A stretch of DNA of 22,097 nucleotides from NCBI GenBank assembly GCA_046714215.1, contig JBKKBM010000068.1, forward strand, positions 1 to 22,097. Reading direction: 5' to 3'. Below, one piece after another: positions 7,356-15,049 of this stretch. Each line of letters opens with the position of its first letter. The stretch's first letter is position 1. Source of the DNA: DATLCI01 sp046714215 (lineage in GTDB: Bacteria > Acidobacteriota > Terriglobia > Terriglobales > Acidobacteriaceae). A program made the translations under genes and the position numbers. The notes beneath the pieces are model-generated. The model was not told where the DNA came from. It saw only the letters and a program-made list of their open reading frames with translations, and searched no databases.

Positions 7356-9425
7356 TTACGAAGCGGGCGCGTCTGGAACCACGGCGGTGGCTTCGATCTC
7401 CACCAACGCCTTTTCTTCCACGAGCCCGCTGACCTCTAGTACCGACATCGCGGGAAAATGTTTGCCCAGCACTTCGCGATAAGCCTCACCGATCTCCCGC
7501 TGCGCGGCCATGTAGGCTTTGCGGTCCGTCACAAACCAAGTGAGACGGACAATGTGTTGCGGCTCCGCGCCGGCCGTGCGCAATACTTCCACGATGTTCA
7601 GCAACGCCTGCCGCACCTGCGGTGCGAGTTCGTCCGACGGGAAGGTGGCGGTCTTCGGGTCCCAGCCGACTTGTCCGGCGAGAAAGATGGCGCGTCCGCG
7701 AGCGGAAGCGGCGTTGGCATAACCTTTGGGACGCGCCCAAGTCTCGGGATCGTGGAGTTGAACGGCGGCGGTGGAGGATACCACTTGCTGGCGCAGGCGT
7801 CCGCGCTGGAGTTTACCCGTGGCGGTACGCGGCAGGGTCTTCACGAATTCGATGGCGCGGGGATACTTATACGGCGCGATCTCCGCCTTGACGAAATCTT
7901 GCAGATACTTTGCAGTGGCAGGCGTGGGCTCGCCACCGGGTGCGAGCACAATGAAAGCTTTCACTAACTGGCCGCGCTCGGCATCCGCCACGCCGATCAC
8001 CGCGCACTCCGCTACTTTCGGATTGCCCAGCAGGATATTCTCAACCTCCGGCGCGGAGATGTTGTATCCGGAAGAGACGATCATGTCGTCCGTGCGGGCC
8101 TGATACCAGAAGTAGCCGTCGGCGTCCTGCTTGTAAGAATCGCCAGTCACGTTCCAACCGTTCTGTACGTATTTTTTCTGCTGCTCGAGATCGTTGAGAT
8201 AGCGACAACCGGTGGGGCCGATGACGGCGAGGTGCCCCACTTCACCGATAGACGTCTCCGCGCCGGATGGATCGAGCAGTTTAGCGCGATAGCCCGGCAC
8301 AACCTTGCCGGTGGCGCCCGGACGGATGTCATCGCCGGCGGCGCTGATGAAAATGTGCAACATCTCGGTGGAGCCGATGCCGTCGATGATCTTCAGTCCG
8401 GTGGCTTTCTCCCACGCGTGAAAAGTCTTGATCGGGAGCGTCTCGCCGGCGGAAATGCATTTCTTCAAGCTGGAGAGATCGAAGTCGCTGATGGTCTTAA
8501 GCATGGCGCGATAGGCTGTGGGCGCGGTGAAACACACGCTCGCACGAAAATGCTGGATCGCTTCCAGCAGCAACTGCGGCATGGCCTGCTCCAGCATCAC
8601 AACGGAGGCGCCCACGCGGAAGGGGAAAAGCAGCAGGCCGCCCAATCCGTAGGTGAAAGCCAAAGGCGGCGAACCGATGAAAACGTCTTTGGCCTCCGCG
8701 CGCACGATGTGGTGGGCGAAAGTGTCCGCGCAGACCAGCAGGTCGCGATGAGGATGCATCGTTCCCTTACTCTGGCCGGTTGTCCCGGAAGTAAAGGCGA
8801 TGAGGGCGATGTCTTCGGCGGCGGTGGGGCAATCAGAAAACGTGGCGGGCTTTTTGGCGGCCAGCGCTTCGAGGTCCGCATCGGCGGACTTCCCTTCCCT
8901 GTTAAAGAAGAGCACCTGCGATTTCTCCCGGGTGGCGAAAGCCTGCTCACATTCGGCCGCGAAGCGATGGTCACAGAGGGCGATGTCTACCTGCGCTTTG
9001 TCCGCCGTGTAGGCAAGTTCTTTCTTGCGCAGCAGCGGCATGGTGCAAACCGCGACGCCGCCCGCCTTGAGCACGGCAAACCAGCACGCCACCAGCATTG
9101 GATGATTGGGGCCACGCAAGAGGACGCGGTTTCCCGGCACCAAGCCGAGATCATCCACCAGCACATGGGCGATGCGGTTGGACATTTCCAGCACGCGCGC
9201 GTAAGACCAATTGCCATCGTGCGAGTGGATCGCCGTCGCCTTCCCATTCTTCTCGGCGTTCCGATCCAGCAACTCCGTGGCTGCGTTCAACTGCGCCGGG
9301 TACTTGATTTCGCCCAGTTCGATGTGCGGTCGCAACTCTGCGGGCGGCAAGCTCTGCGCGCAGAAGGTGTCAACGTGCACGGTGCCCGCAGCACTCTGGT
9401 TTATTGTAATCGGCGGATTCTTCAT
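7356..9425 (-). CDS. 2-Aminobenzoate/benzoate-type CoA ligase fused to a C-terminal RidA (YjgF) domain
   Basis: A 689-residue two-domain protein. Residues 1 to about 550 are an ANL-superfamily acyl-CoA synthetase: phosphate-binding loop TSGTTGQSKG (212-221), GIGSTEMLH (349-357), TGDSYKQDADGYFWYQARTDD (from 428) and LPRTATGKLQRG with catalytic Lys538. Overall it resembles benzoate- and 2-aminobenzoate-CoA ligases, which use ATP and CoA to activate the aromatic acid. Residues about 556-684 are a complete RidA/YjgF domain (FLAGQVGWDP, VRLTWFVTD, VEIEATAV). The Arg that acts in canonical RidA deaminases is Met660 here (HFPAMSVLEV), so it belongs to a non-canonical Rid group. The two domains share one frame with no internal stop. 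The ATG overlaps the acyl-CoA dehydrogenase stop by 4 nt. In related clusters RidA is normally a separate gene, from memory. Proposed role: CoA activation plus assistance in hydrolysing the enamine made by the monooxygenase/reductase. Confidence 0.93.
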   Translation of the reverse strand: MKNPPITINQSAAGTVHVDTFCAQSLPPAELRPHIELGEIKYPAQLNAATELLDRNAEKNGKATAIHSHDGNWSYARVLEMSNRIAHVLVDDLGLVPGNRVLLRGPNHPMLVACWFAVLKAGGVAVCTMPLLRKKELAYTADKAQVDIALCDHRFAAECEQAFATREKSQVLFFNREGKSADADLEALAAKKPATFSDCPTAAEDIALIAFTSGTTGQSKGTMHPHRDLLVCADTFAHHIVRAEAKDVFIGSPPLAFTYGLGGLLLFPFRVGASVVMLEQAMPQLLLEAIQHFRASVCFTAPTAYRAMLKTISDFDLSSLKKCISAGETLPIKTFHAWEKATGLKIIDGIGSTEMLHIFISAAGDDIRPGATGKVVPGYRAKLLDPSGAETSIGEVGHLAVIGPTGCRYLNDLEQQKKYVQNGWNVTGDSYKQDADGYFWYQARTDDMIVSSGYNISAPEVENILLGNPKVAECAVIGVADAERGQLVKAFIVLAPGGEPTPATAKYLQDFVKAEIAPYKYPRAIEFVKTLPRTATGKLQRGRLRQQVVSSTAAVQLHDPETWARPKGYANAASARGRAIFLAGQVGWDPKTATFPSDELAPQVRQALLNIVEVLRTAGAEPQHIVRLTWFVTDRKAYMAAQREIGEAYREVLGKHFPAMSVLEVSGLVEEKALVEIEATAVVPDAPAS

Positions 9426-10594
9426 GATTTGTAGGCGGCCATCACCTGCCCGGCGATGACCAGTTTCTGGATCTCACTGGTGCCTTCGTAGATGCGGAGC
9501 GCGCGGATCTCGCGATAAAGCCGCTCGACGGGCTCGCCGGAGACGACGCCGCGTCCGCCCAGCAGTTGCACCGCGTCATCAATCACCTTCTGCGCGGATT
9601 CGGTAGCGTGCAGCTTGGCCATGGCCGCTTCGCGAGTGATGCGCGGCGCGCCCTGGTCGCGCGTCCACGCGGCGCGGTAGATGAGCAACGCGCTGGCGTC
9701 GATAGCGGTGGCCATGTCCGCGATACGGGCCTGCGTCATCTGAAAATCAGCGAGTGGCTGCCCGAAGGCCTGGCGGTCGCGCGTATGCTTGACCGCTTCA
9801 TCCAGCGCCCGTCGCGCGAAGCCGAGTGCGGCCGCGCCGACGGTGGAGCGAAAGACATCGAGCGTGCCCAGCGCGACCTTCAACCCCTGACCCGGCTCGC
9901 CCACGACGGCGTCCGCCGTCACGCGACAATCGGTGAGGGCGATGGTGCCCAGCGGATGGGGCGCGATGATATCAATGCGCTTCGTCGTCTTCAGTCCGGG
10001 ATTGCCGGCCTCGACCAATAACGCAATGTAGGATTTTTCTCCACCCTCGGGGAATTTGCAGAAGACCACGTAGTGTTCCGCGATGCCAGCATTGGAAATC
10101 CAGGTTTTTTCGCCGTTGATAACGTAACCGTCGCCGTCGCGACGGGCGGCGGTGGTCATAGCGGCTACGTCAGAACCAGCGTTGGCCTCCGAGATGGCGA
10201 AGGCGGCAATGTGCTTTCCCTGGGCGACTTCAGGCAAATATTTCTGCTTCATCGCATCACTGCCGAAGAGCGTGATGGGTCCGGCGCCGAGCCCTTGCAA
10301 CGCGAAGACGAAGTCGGCGAGACCGGAGTGATAGCCCAGGCTCTCGCGCACCAGGCAAAGAGAACGAACATCCAGCTTGTCGAGCGTGCCGCCAAAGGCT
10401 TTCGGCACGGCATAGCGGAGCCATCCCGCATCGCCGAGGTGCTTGGCCAACTTGCGGCAGGCAGCATCGACGTCCGCGGGGACATGATCCGGCTCCGCCG
10501 CAATCTCTTTGGCCGACCACGCCCTGAGATCGGCGGCGAGTTGACGATGCGCGTCGGTGAAAAACGGCCATTGCAGAAACGTGGTATCAGACAT
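9422..10594 (-). CDS. Acyl-CoA dehydrogenase
   Basis: A 390-residue FAD-dependent acyl-CoA dehydrogenase, near the family's usual length. Visible motifs: AFAISEANAGSD (131-142) and GEKTWISNAG (161-170) in the middle beta domain, TRDRQAFGQPLADFQ (271-285) in the C-terminal helical domain, LGGRGV (345-350), and IYEGTSEIQ with probable catalytic base Glu370. It would introduce an alpha,beta double bond into an acyl-CoA, here probably a ring-opened or alicyclic intermediate of the aryl-CoA pathway. I chose the ATG at 10594 because the N-terminus then matches the family and it starts 5 nt after the crotonase stop; the longer frame from 10732 only reads back through that gene. The last base pairs overlap the ligase-RidA start (ATGA). 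Confidence 0.93.
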   Translation of the reverse strand: MSDTTFLQWPFFTDAHRQLAADLRAWSAKEIAAEPDHVPADVDAACRKLAKHLGDAGWLRYAVPKAFGGTLDKLDVRSLCLVRESLGYHSGLADFVFALQGLGAGPITLFGSDAMKQKYLPEVAQGKHIAAFAISEANAGSDVAAMTTAARRDGDGYVINGEKTWISNAGIAEHYVVFCKFPEGGEKSYIALLVEAGNPGLKTTKRIDIIAPHPLGTIALTDCRVTADAVVGEPGQGLKVALGTLDVFRSTVGAAALGFARRALDEAVKHTRDRQAFGQPLADFQMTQARIADMATAIDASALLIYRAAWTRDQGAPRITREAAMAKLHATESAQKVIDDAVQLLGGRGVVSGEPVERLYREIRALRIYEGTSEIQKLVIAGQVMAAYKS

Positions 10595-10599
10595 TGGTG

Positions 10600-11415
10600 T
10601 CAGTTGCCCTCGAATCTTGGCGTTTGTTTGGCGACGAACGCGCGATAGGCTCGGGCGAAGTCTTCGGTCTCCATGCACGAAGCCTGCGCGCGCGCTTCGT
10701 AGTCGATGGCGTCGTCCACACTCATCTCCCACTCCTGATGGAGGCAGCGCTTGGTGATCCCATGTCCGATGGTCGGACCGCTGGCCAGCGAGATGGCCAA
10801 GGCCAGCGCCTCGGACTGAAGTTGATCTGCGGCGACGATTCTGTTGTAGAAGCCCCAGCGCTCCGATTCTTCCGCAGCCATAAAGCGTCCAGTGAAGAGC
10901 AATTCACTCGCGCGGCCCTGCCCGATGATGCGCGGCAGCAGCGCACACGCCCCCATGTCCGCACCCGAGAGGCCGACTTTGACGAAGAGAAATCCTACTT
11001 TGCTTTGCGGCGTGCCCAGGCGCAGGTCGCTGGCCATGGCGATGATGGCGCCAGCGCCCGCGCAGATGCCGTCAATGGCGGCGATGATGGGCTGCGGACA
11101 ATGGCGCATCGCCTTCACCAGGTCCCCAGTCATCTGGGTGAACGCGAGCAGGCCAGCTTTGTCTTTTTTTGCGTTCATCTCGACGAGTGGGCCGATGATC
11201 TCATGCACGTCGCCCCCGGAACAGAAGTTGCCGCCCGCGCCGGTGATGATGACCGCCTTCACGTCAGGAAAATCCTGCAACGCGAGAAAAGTGTCAGTGA
11301 GCTCACGATACGACGCGAACGTCAGCGGATTCTTGCGCTCCGGACGGTTGAGCGTGATGGTTGCCACGTGCGCTTGCACGTCCCATTGAAAATGTTGCGG
11401 ACAGATCTCTTTCAT
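10600..11415 (-). CDS. Crotonase-superfamily protein (enoyl-CoA hydratase/isomerase family) with atypical active site
   Basis: A 271-residue crotonase fold. The oxyanion-hole segments NFCSGGDV (63-70) and CAGAGAI (118-124) are intact, so it should bind an acyl-CoA. Aligned by eye to classical enoyl-CoA hydratase, the two catalytic glutamates (E144, E164 in the rat enzyme) fall on Ile124 and Phe144, so normal hydratase chemistry is unlikely. Asp153 in SGADMG falls where dienoyl-CoA isomerases and 4-chlorobenzoyl-CoA dehalogenase carry a catalytic Asp. In this operon it may hydrolyse or isomerise the dearomatised ring-CoA; that is inference. The ATG overlaps the MarR stop by 4 nt (ATGA), and the acyl-CoA dehydrogenase gene follows after 5 nt. 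Confidence 0.9.
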   Translation of the reverse strand: MKEICPQHFQWDVQAHVATITLNRPERKNPLTFASYRELTDTFLALQDFPDVKAVIITGAGGNFCSGGDVHEIIGPLVEMNAKKDKAGLLAFTQMTGDLVKAMRHCPQPIIAAIDGICAGAGAIIAMASDLRLGTPQSKVGFLFVKVGLSGADMGACALLPRIIGQGRASELLFTGRFMAAEESERWGFYNRIVAADQLQSEALALAISLASGPTIGHGITKRCLHQEWEMSVDDAIDYEARAQASCMETEDFARAYRAFVAKQTPRFEGN

Positions 11416-11906
11416 GACGCCGCTCTCCCCGCGGAAGCTTGCACGGAATCCTTCAACCTGCCCACTAATTCATAAAGTCGCAGAATGTTATCCGGGCTGA
11501 GCCCCGCGAACATCTCATCGATCCAGCGCTTATGGTCAACCACCATGGCGGCCAGCGCGCGCTTGCCTTGCGAGGTGAGCGCGACCCGCTGCTGGCGGCG
11601 GTCCTTGGCGGAGACTTTGCGCCGCACCAGTCCCTCCTGCACCAATCGCTCGGTCAATCCCGTGAGGTTGCCGTTGGTGACCATGAGGCGCCGCGAAAGC
11701 TCGCCCATGGTAAGGCCTTGGGGCGCGTCGGCAGAAGCGGCGTCGAGTTGCGCCAGCATGTCAAAGCGCGGCAACGTAGTCGCAAAATCGAGGCGCAGCC
11801 GCGAGCGCACCCGTGACTCAATCAGGTTGGTGCAGGCCAGCAGACGCAGCCACAGACGCAGTTGGTCGCGGCCATCGCCGATATTGCGCAGAGGTCGAGT
11901 AGCCAT
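11412..11906 (-). CDS. MarR-family transcriptional regulator
   Basis: A 164-residue MarR-type winged-helix protein. The DNA-binding region spans about 65-112: TMGELSRRLMVTNGNLTGLTERLVQEGLV (HTH and recognition helix) followed by the wing, KDRRQQRVALT. Helices at both ends (about 15-40 and 115-157) would form the dimer interface. MarR proteins in aromatic-acid clusters commonly repress the operon until the acid or its CoA thioester binds. It is the third gene of the operon it probably controls, so it would be autoregulated; a candidate operator is at 15005-15022. The ATG at 11906 shares one base with the SDR stop (TAATG). A longer frame from 11972 only reads back into the SDR gene. Confidence 0.92.
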   Translation of the reverse strand: MATRPLRNIGDGRDQLRLWLRLLACTNLIESRVRSRLRLDFATTLPRFDMLAQLDAASADAPQGLTMGELSRRLMVTNGNLTGLTERLVQEGLVRRKVSAKDRRQQRVALTSQGKRALAAMVVDHKRWIDEMFAGLSPDNILRLYELVGRLKDSVQASAGRAAS

Positions 11907-12679
11907 TAGGTGACCTCCCCGGCGGCGATGGGCAGCGCGATCCCGGTGATATCGGAGGCTTCCGGCGAGCAAAGAAACACGACTGCGGCGGCTACTTCCT
12001 CAGGCGTGATGAACGTGCCCCGAGGATTCGCGCGCAACAACATCTGCTTGGCTTCGGCTTCGGTTTTTCCCAACGACTTCTGCAGATTTTCGATACCTCG
12101 CTGCGCCATCTCGGTGTCGGTGTATCCGGGACAGACCGCATTCACGGTGATGCCGAGTTTGGCCGTCTCCTGCGCCAGTGCGCGGGTGAGGCCGAGTACG
12201 CCGTGCTTCGACGCGCAGTAGGCGGATATCTTCGAGTAGCCTTTGAGCGCGGCCGTGGAGGCGATATTCACGATGCGTCCGCTGCGCGCGGCGGTCATTT
12301 TCCCGATGACCTGATGCGTGCAGAGAAATGTCCCGGTAAGGTTCACCGCGATGATGCGGTCCCACAGTTTGCGCGACATCTCCGCAAATCCGGCGGCCTC
12401 GGCCTGTCCGGCATTATTGACCAGGATGTAAGGATCGCCAAAATGTTTGAAACAAGCAGCGAAGGCGGCGGCGACTGAGGCATCGCTGGTTACATCGCAC
12501 TGATGAGCGAACGCATTCGCGCCAAGCTTCTTAGCCTGGGCATCGATCGCTTCCTGGTCACGTCCCATGATGCTTACCTTTGCGCCCTGGGCGGCGAGTG
12601 CCTGCGCGATGGCCGCGCCAATGCCCTTGCCGCCGCCGGTCACGATGGCGTGTTTTCCCTGCAAGGTTCCGCTCGTCAT
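11906..12679 (-). CDS. Short-chain dehydrogenase/reductase (SDR), 3-hydroxyacyl-CoA dehydrogenase-like
   Basis: A 257-residue classical SDR. The cofactor-binding TGGGKGIG is at 14-21, NNAG at 88-91, the catalytic Ser in IASTAALKG near 141, and YCASK (Tyr154, Lys158) completes the active site, followed by PGYTDTEMA. GRD after the second beta strand fits NAD(P)H binding but does not decide which cofactor. In the operon it would reduce a ring ketone or oxidise a 3-hydroxyacyl-CoA; no separate 3-hydroxyacyl-CoA dehydrogenase is present. The ATG at 12679 overlaps the stop of the monooxygenase/reductase gene by 4 nt, and the N-terminus MTSGTLQGKHAIVTGG fits the family, so the longer frame from 12829 is rejected. 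Confidence 0.93.
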   Translation of the reverse strand: MTSGTLQGKHAIVTGGGKGIGAAIAQALAAQGAKVSIMGRDQEAIDAQAKKLGANAFAHQCDVTSDASVAAAFAACFKHFGDPYILVNNAGQAEAAGFAEMSRKLWDRIIAVNLTGTFLCTHQVIGKMTAARSGRIVNIASTAALKGYSKISAYCASKHGVLGLTRALAQETAKLGITVNAVCPGYTDTEMAQRGIENLQKSLGKTEAEAKQMLLRANPRGTFITPEEVAAAVVFLCSPEASDITGIALPIAAGEVT

Positions 12680-14967
12680 TTTGCGGCCTCCGCGCGCTTG
12701 AGATTGCGCTCCAACTGCTCTTTGCCGGTGAGGTATTGCGGCGGCCACCATTGATCGGTGTAGCCAAGTTGCGCGGCGGCGTGCAAAGTCCAATTGGGAT
12801 CGGCCAGATGCGGCCGCGCCAGCGCGCACAGATCCGCGCGTCCGGCGGCGATGATGCCATTCACCTGGTCCGCGTCCGTGATGTTGCCCACCGTAATGGT
12901 GGGAATGCCCGCTTCATTACGGATACGGTCGCTATAGGGCGTCTGATACATGCGACCATACACCGGGCGGGCATTGACGGAGGTCTGACCGGTGGAAACG
13001 TGGATGATGTCCGCGCCCGCCTGGTGAAATGCTTTGGCGATCTCGACCGACTCCGGCCCCTCGATGCCCCCCGGCGCCCAGTCGGTGGCGGAGATACGCA
13101 CGCTGATAGGGCGGTCTTCGGGCCAGACTTTGCGCATCGCGATGAATACTTCGAGCGGATAGCGCAGCCGATTCTCGAGGCTGCCACCGTATTCATCCTT
13201 ACGCTGATTGCTCAACGGCGTGATGAAGCTGGAAAGCAGATAGCCGTGCGCGCAGTGCAGCTCCAGCATGTCGAACCCGGCAGTGATGGCCATGCGCGCC
13301 GCGGCGACGAACTGCTCGCGGACCGCGTCCGTGTCCGCGCGGGTCATGGCGCGCGGCTTGTGCATGAATTCGGAATGGGGAATGGTAGAGGGCCCGATGA
13401 CCTCCCAGTTCCCTTCTGCCAGCGGTTCATCCATACCGTCCCACGCGAGTTTGGTGGAACCTTTGCGTCCGGAGTGGCCAAGTTGCAGGCAGATCTTTGC
13501 TGGACTGTTCGCGTGGACAAACTCGACGATGCGCCGCCACGCATCCACGTGCTCTGGCTTGTACATGCCGGTGCAGCCGAGGGTGATGCGGCCTTCGGGC
13601 GAGACGCAGGTCATCTCCGTGATGATAAGTCCGGCGCCGCCCAGCGCCCGCGCGCCCAGATGCGCAAGATGGAAGTCGTTGGGCGTGCCCTCCTGCGCGC
13701 TATACATATCCATGGGCGAGACCACCACGCGGTTCGGCACTTCCATGCCGCGCAGCTTGAACGGAGTAAATAGTGGAGGCGTGGAAGATCGCGGCTCCCC
13801 GCCGGTAGCGCGCGCTGCGAACCAGCGTTCCATTCCATTCAGGTAACCCTGATCGCGAAGGCGAAGGTTCTCGTGACTCACGCGCTGGCTGCGAGTGAGC
13901 AGGCTGTACGCGAACTGCTCCGGCTCCAGGTGGACGTAGCGACGCACGTTCTCAAACCATTCCATGGAATTGCGCGCGGCGTTCTGCAGCTTCAGCGCCT
14001 CGGTCATGCGCTCTTGCTGAAACTTGAGCAGAGCTTGCTTAAGTTTGGGTTCGGTCTTCAGCCAATGCGCCAGCGAAATGGCGTCTTCCATGGCGAGCTT
14101 GGTACCGGAGCCGATGGAAAAATGTGCGCTGTGAGCGGCATCGCCGATGAGCACGATGTTCTTGTGAAACCACGCCGCATTACGCACGCGGACAAAGTTC
14201 GTCCACGGCGAACCGGCCAGGTGCGCGGCGTTGGTCATCAACTTGTGGCCATGCAGCCACGGAGTAAAGAGCTTTTCGCAAGCAGCCACGGTGGCAGGAG
14301 CGTCCAGCTTATCGAAGCCCGCATTCTTCCACGATTTTTCGTCGCACTCCACAATGAAGGTGGAAGTATCAGCGTCAAAGCGATAGCAGTGGGCCTGAAA
14401 GACCCCGTGTTCGTTCTCCACGAAGTAGAACGTGAACGCGTCGAACTTCAAGCCGGTACCCAGCCACACAAAGCGGGCGGTGCGCTGATCCAGGTCAGGC
14501 AGAAAGTATTGCGAGTATTTGCGCCGGACCATGCTGTTGATGCCATCGGCGGCAACGATGAGGTCGGCATTCCCTAGGCCGAGCGCGGCCAAGTCGGCAT
14601 CGTCATGCAGTTCGACGTTGAAGTGCAGGTCGACTTTCAAGTCGCGCGCGCGCTGCTGCAGGATCTGTAACAGTTTTTTGCGGCCGATGCCGCTGAAGCC
14701 GTGGCCGCCGGAGGTGATGGTGCGCCCCTTGAAGTGGATGTCGATATCGTCCCAATGGGCGAAGTTGGCGGTGATCTGCTGGTAAGTCTGGGAATCGGCG
14801 TTGCGGAAGTTATCCAGCGTCTGGTCAGAGAAGACGACGCCCCAGCCGAAGGTGCTCTCCGGCGCGTTGCGCTCGAGCACGGTGACCTGATGGGACGGAT
14901 CGGCCTGCTTCAGCAGCAGCGCGAGATAGAGGCCCGCCGGGCCGCCGCCGATGATGGCGATCTTCAA
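12676..14967 (-). CDS. Fused flavin monooxygenase/old yellow enzyme: 2-aminobenzoyl-CoA monooxygenase/reductase type (also annotated salicylyl-CoA 5-hydroxylase)
   Basis: A 763-residue bifunctional enzyme. The N-terminal half (1 to about 385) is a class A flavoprotein monooxygenase: GGGPAG (7-12) binds FAD, IVAADGINS (137-145) is the DG motif, and LIGDAAHS (273-280) binds FAD ribityl. The C-terminal half (about 399-750) is an old yellow enzyme TIM barrel with FMN features: LFTPFKLRG...NRVVVSPM, LQLGHSGRKGS, LHCAHGYLLSSF (570-581), NQRKDEYGGSLENR and ITVGNITDA. This architecture and length match the Azoarcus evansii enzyme, which uses O2 and reduced nicotinamide to convert 2-aminobenzoyl-CoA to a non-aromatic amino-oxo-cyclohexene carboxyl-CoA. 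The start at 14967 gives the FAD-binding strand at once and has GGAGG about 7 nt upstream. It is the first operon gene. A salicylyl-CoA substrate cannot be excluded; the RidA domain nearby favours an amino substrate. Confidence 0.93.
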   Translation of the reverse strand: MKIAIIGGGPAGLYLALLLKQADPSHQVTVLERNAPESTFGWGVVFSDQTLDNFRNADSQTYQQITANFAHWDDIDIHFKGRTITSGGHGFSGIGRKKLLQILQQRARDLKVDLHFNVELHDDADLAALGLGNADLIVAADGINSMVRRKYSQYFLPDLDQRTARFVWLGTGLKFDAFTFYFVENEHGVFQAHCYRFDADTSTFIVECDEKSWKNAGFDKLDAPATVAACEKLFTPWLHGHKLMTNAAHLAGSPWTNFVRVRNAAWFHKNIVLIGDAAHSAHFSIGSGTKLAMEDAISLAHWLKTEPKLKQALLKFQQERMTEALKLQNAARNSMEWFENVRRYVHLEPEQFAYSLLTRSQRVSHENLRLRDQGYLNGMERWFAARATGGEPRSSTPPLFTPFKLRGMEVPNRVVVSPMDMYSAQEGTPNDFHLAHLGARALGGAGLIITEMTCVSPEGRITLGCTGMYKPEHVDAWRRIVEFVHANSPAKICLQLGHSGRKGSTKLAWDGMDEPLAEGNWEVIGPSTIPHSEFMHKPRAMTRADTDAVREQFVAAARMAITAGFDMLELHCAHGYLLSSFITPLSNQRKDEYGGSLENRLRYPLEVFIAMRKVWPEDRPISVRISATDWAPGGIEGPESVEIAKAFHQAGADIIHVSTGQTSVNARPVYGRMYQTPYSDRIRNEAGIPTITVGNITDADQVNGIIAAGRADLCALARPHLADPNWTLHAAAQLGYTDQWWPPQYLTGKEQLERNLKRAEAAK

Positions 14968-15004
14968 GGACGCCTCCGCGTCCCTGCAGGATACGCCAAA
15001 ACAT

Positions 15005-15022
15005 TATTTTATGCTTAAAATA
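15005..15022. promoter_or_regulatory. AT-rich palindrome, candidate MarR operator/promoter of the aryl-CoA operon
   Basis: TATTTTA (15005-15011) and TAAAATA (15016-15022) form a perfect 7-bp inverted repeat with a 4-bp centre. It stands out in GC-rich DNA, lies 37 bp upstream of the monooxygenase/reductase ATG, and is within the 82-bp gap after the ABC exporter operon. Its size and AT-rich arms suit a MarR dimer. On the minus strand TAAAAT (15006-15011) could serve as a -10 box, but no good -35 is seen. Assignment to the operon's own MarR protein is inference. Confidence 0.5.
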
Positions 15023-15049
15023 TTTTCCGCCAGAAGCTCCCGTCGGCCG

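Noticed and set aside
8232..9434. Long plus-strand open frame (400 codons) opposite the ligase-RidA gene
   Set aside because: It is antisense to a well-supported ligase with all family motifs; composition and lack of any recognisable domain mark it as a high-GC shadow.
12580..13773. Long plus-strand open frame (397 codons) opposite the monooxygenase/reductase gene
   Set aside because: Antisense to clear old yellow enzyme sequence; Arg/His/Asp-rich translation without domains or a ribosome-binding site.
12676..14967. Salicylyl-CoA 5-hydroxylase (gentisate route) as the main call
   Set aside because: The architecture is shared, but the co-encoded RidA domain and aminobenzoate-type ligase favour an amino substrate, and no gentisate ring-cleavage gene is in the window.
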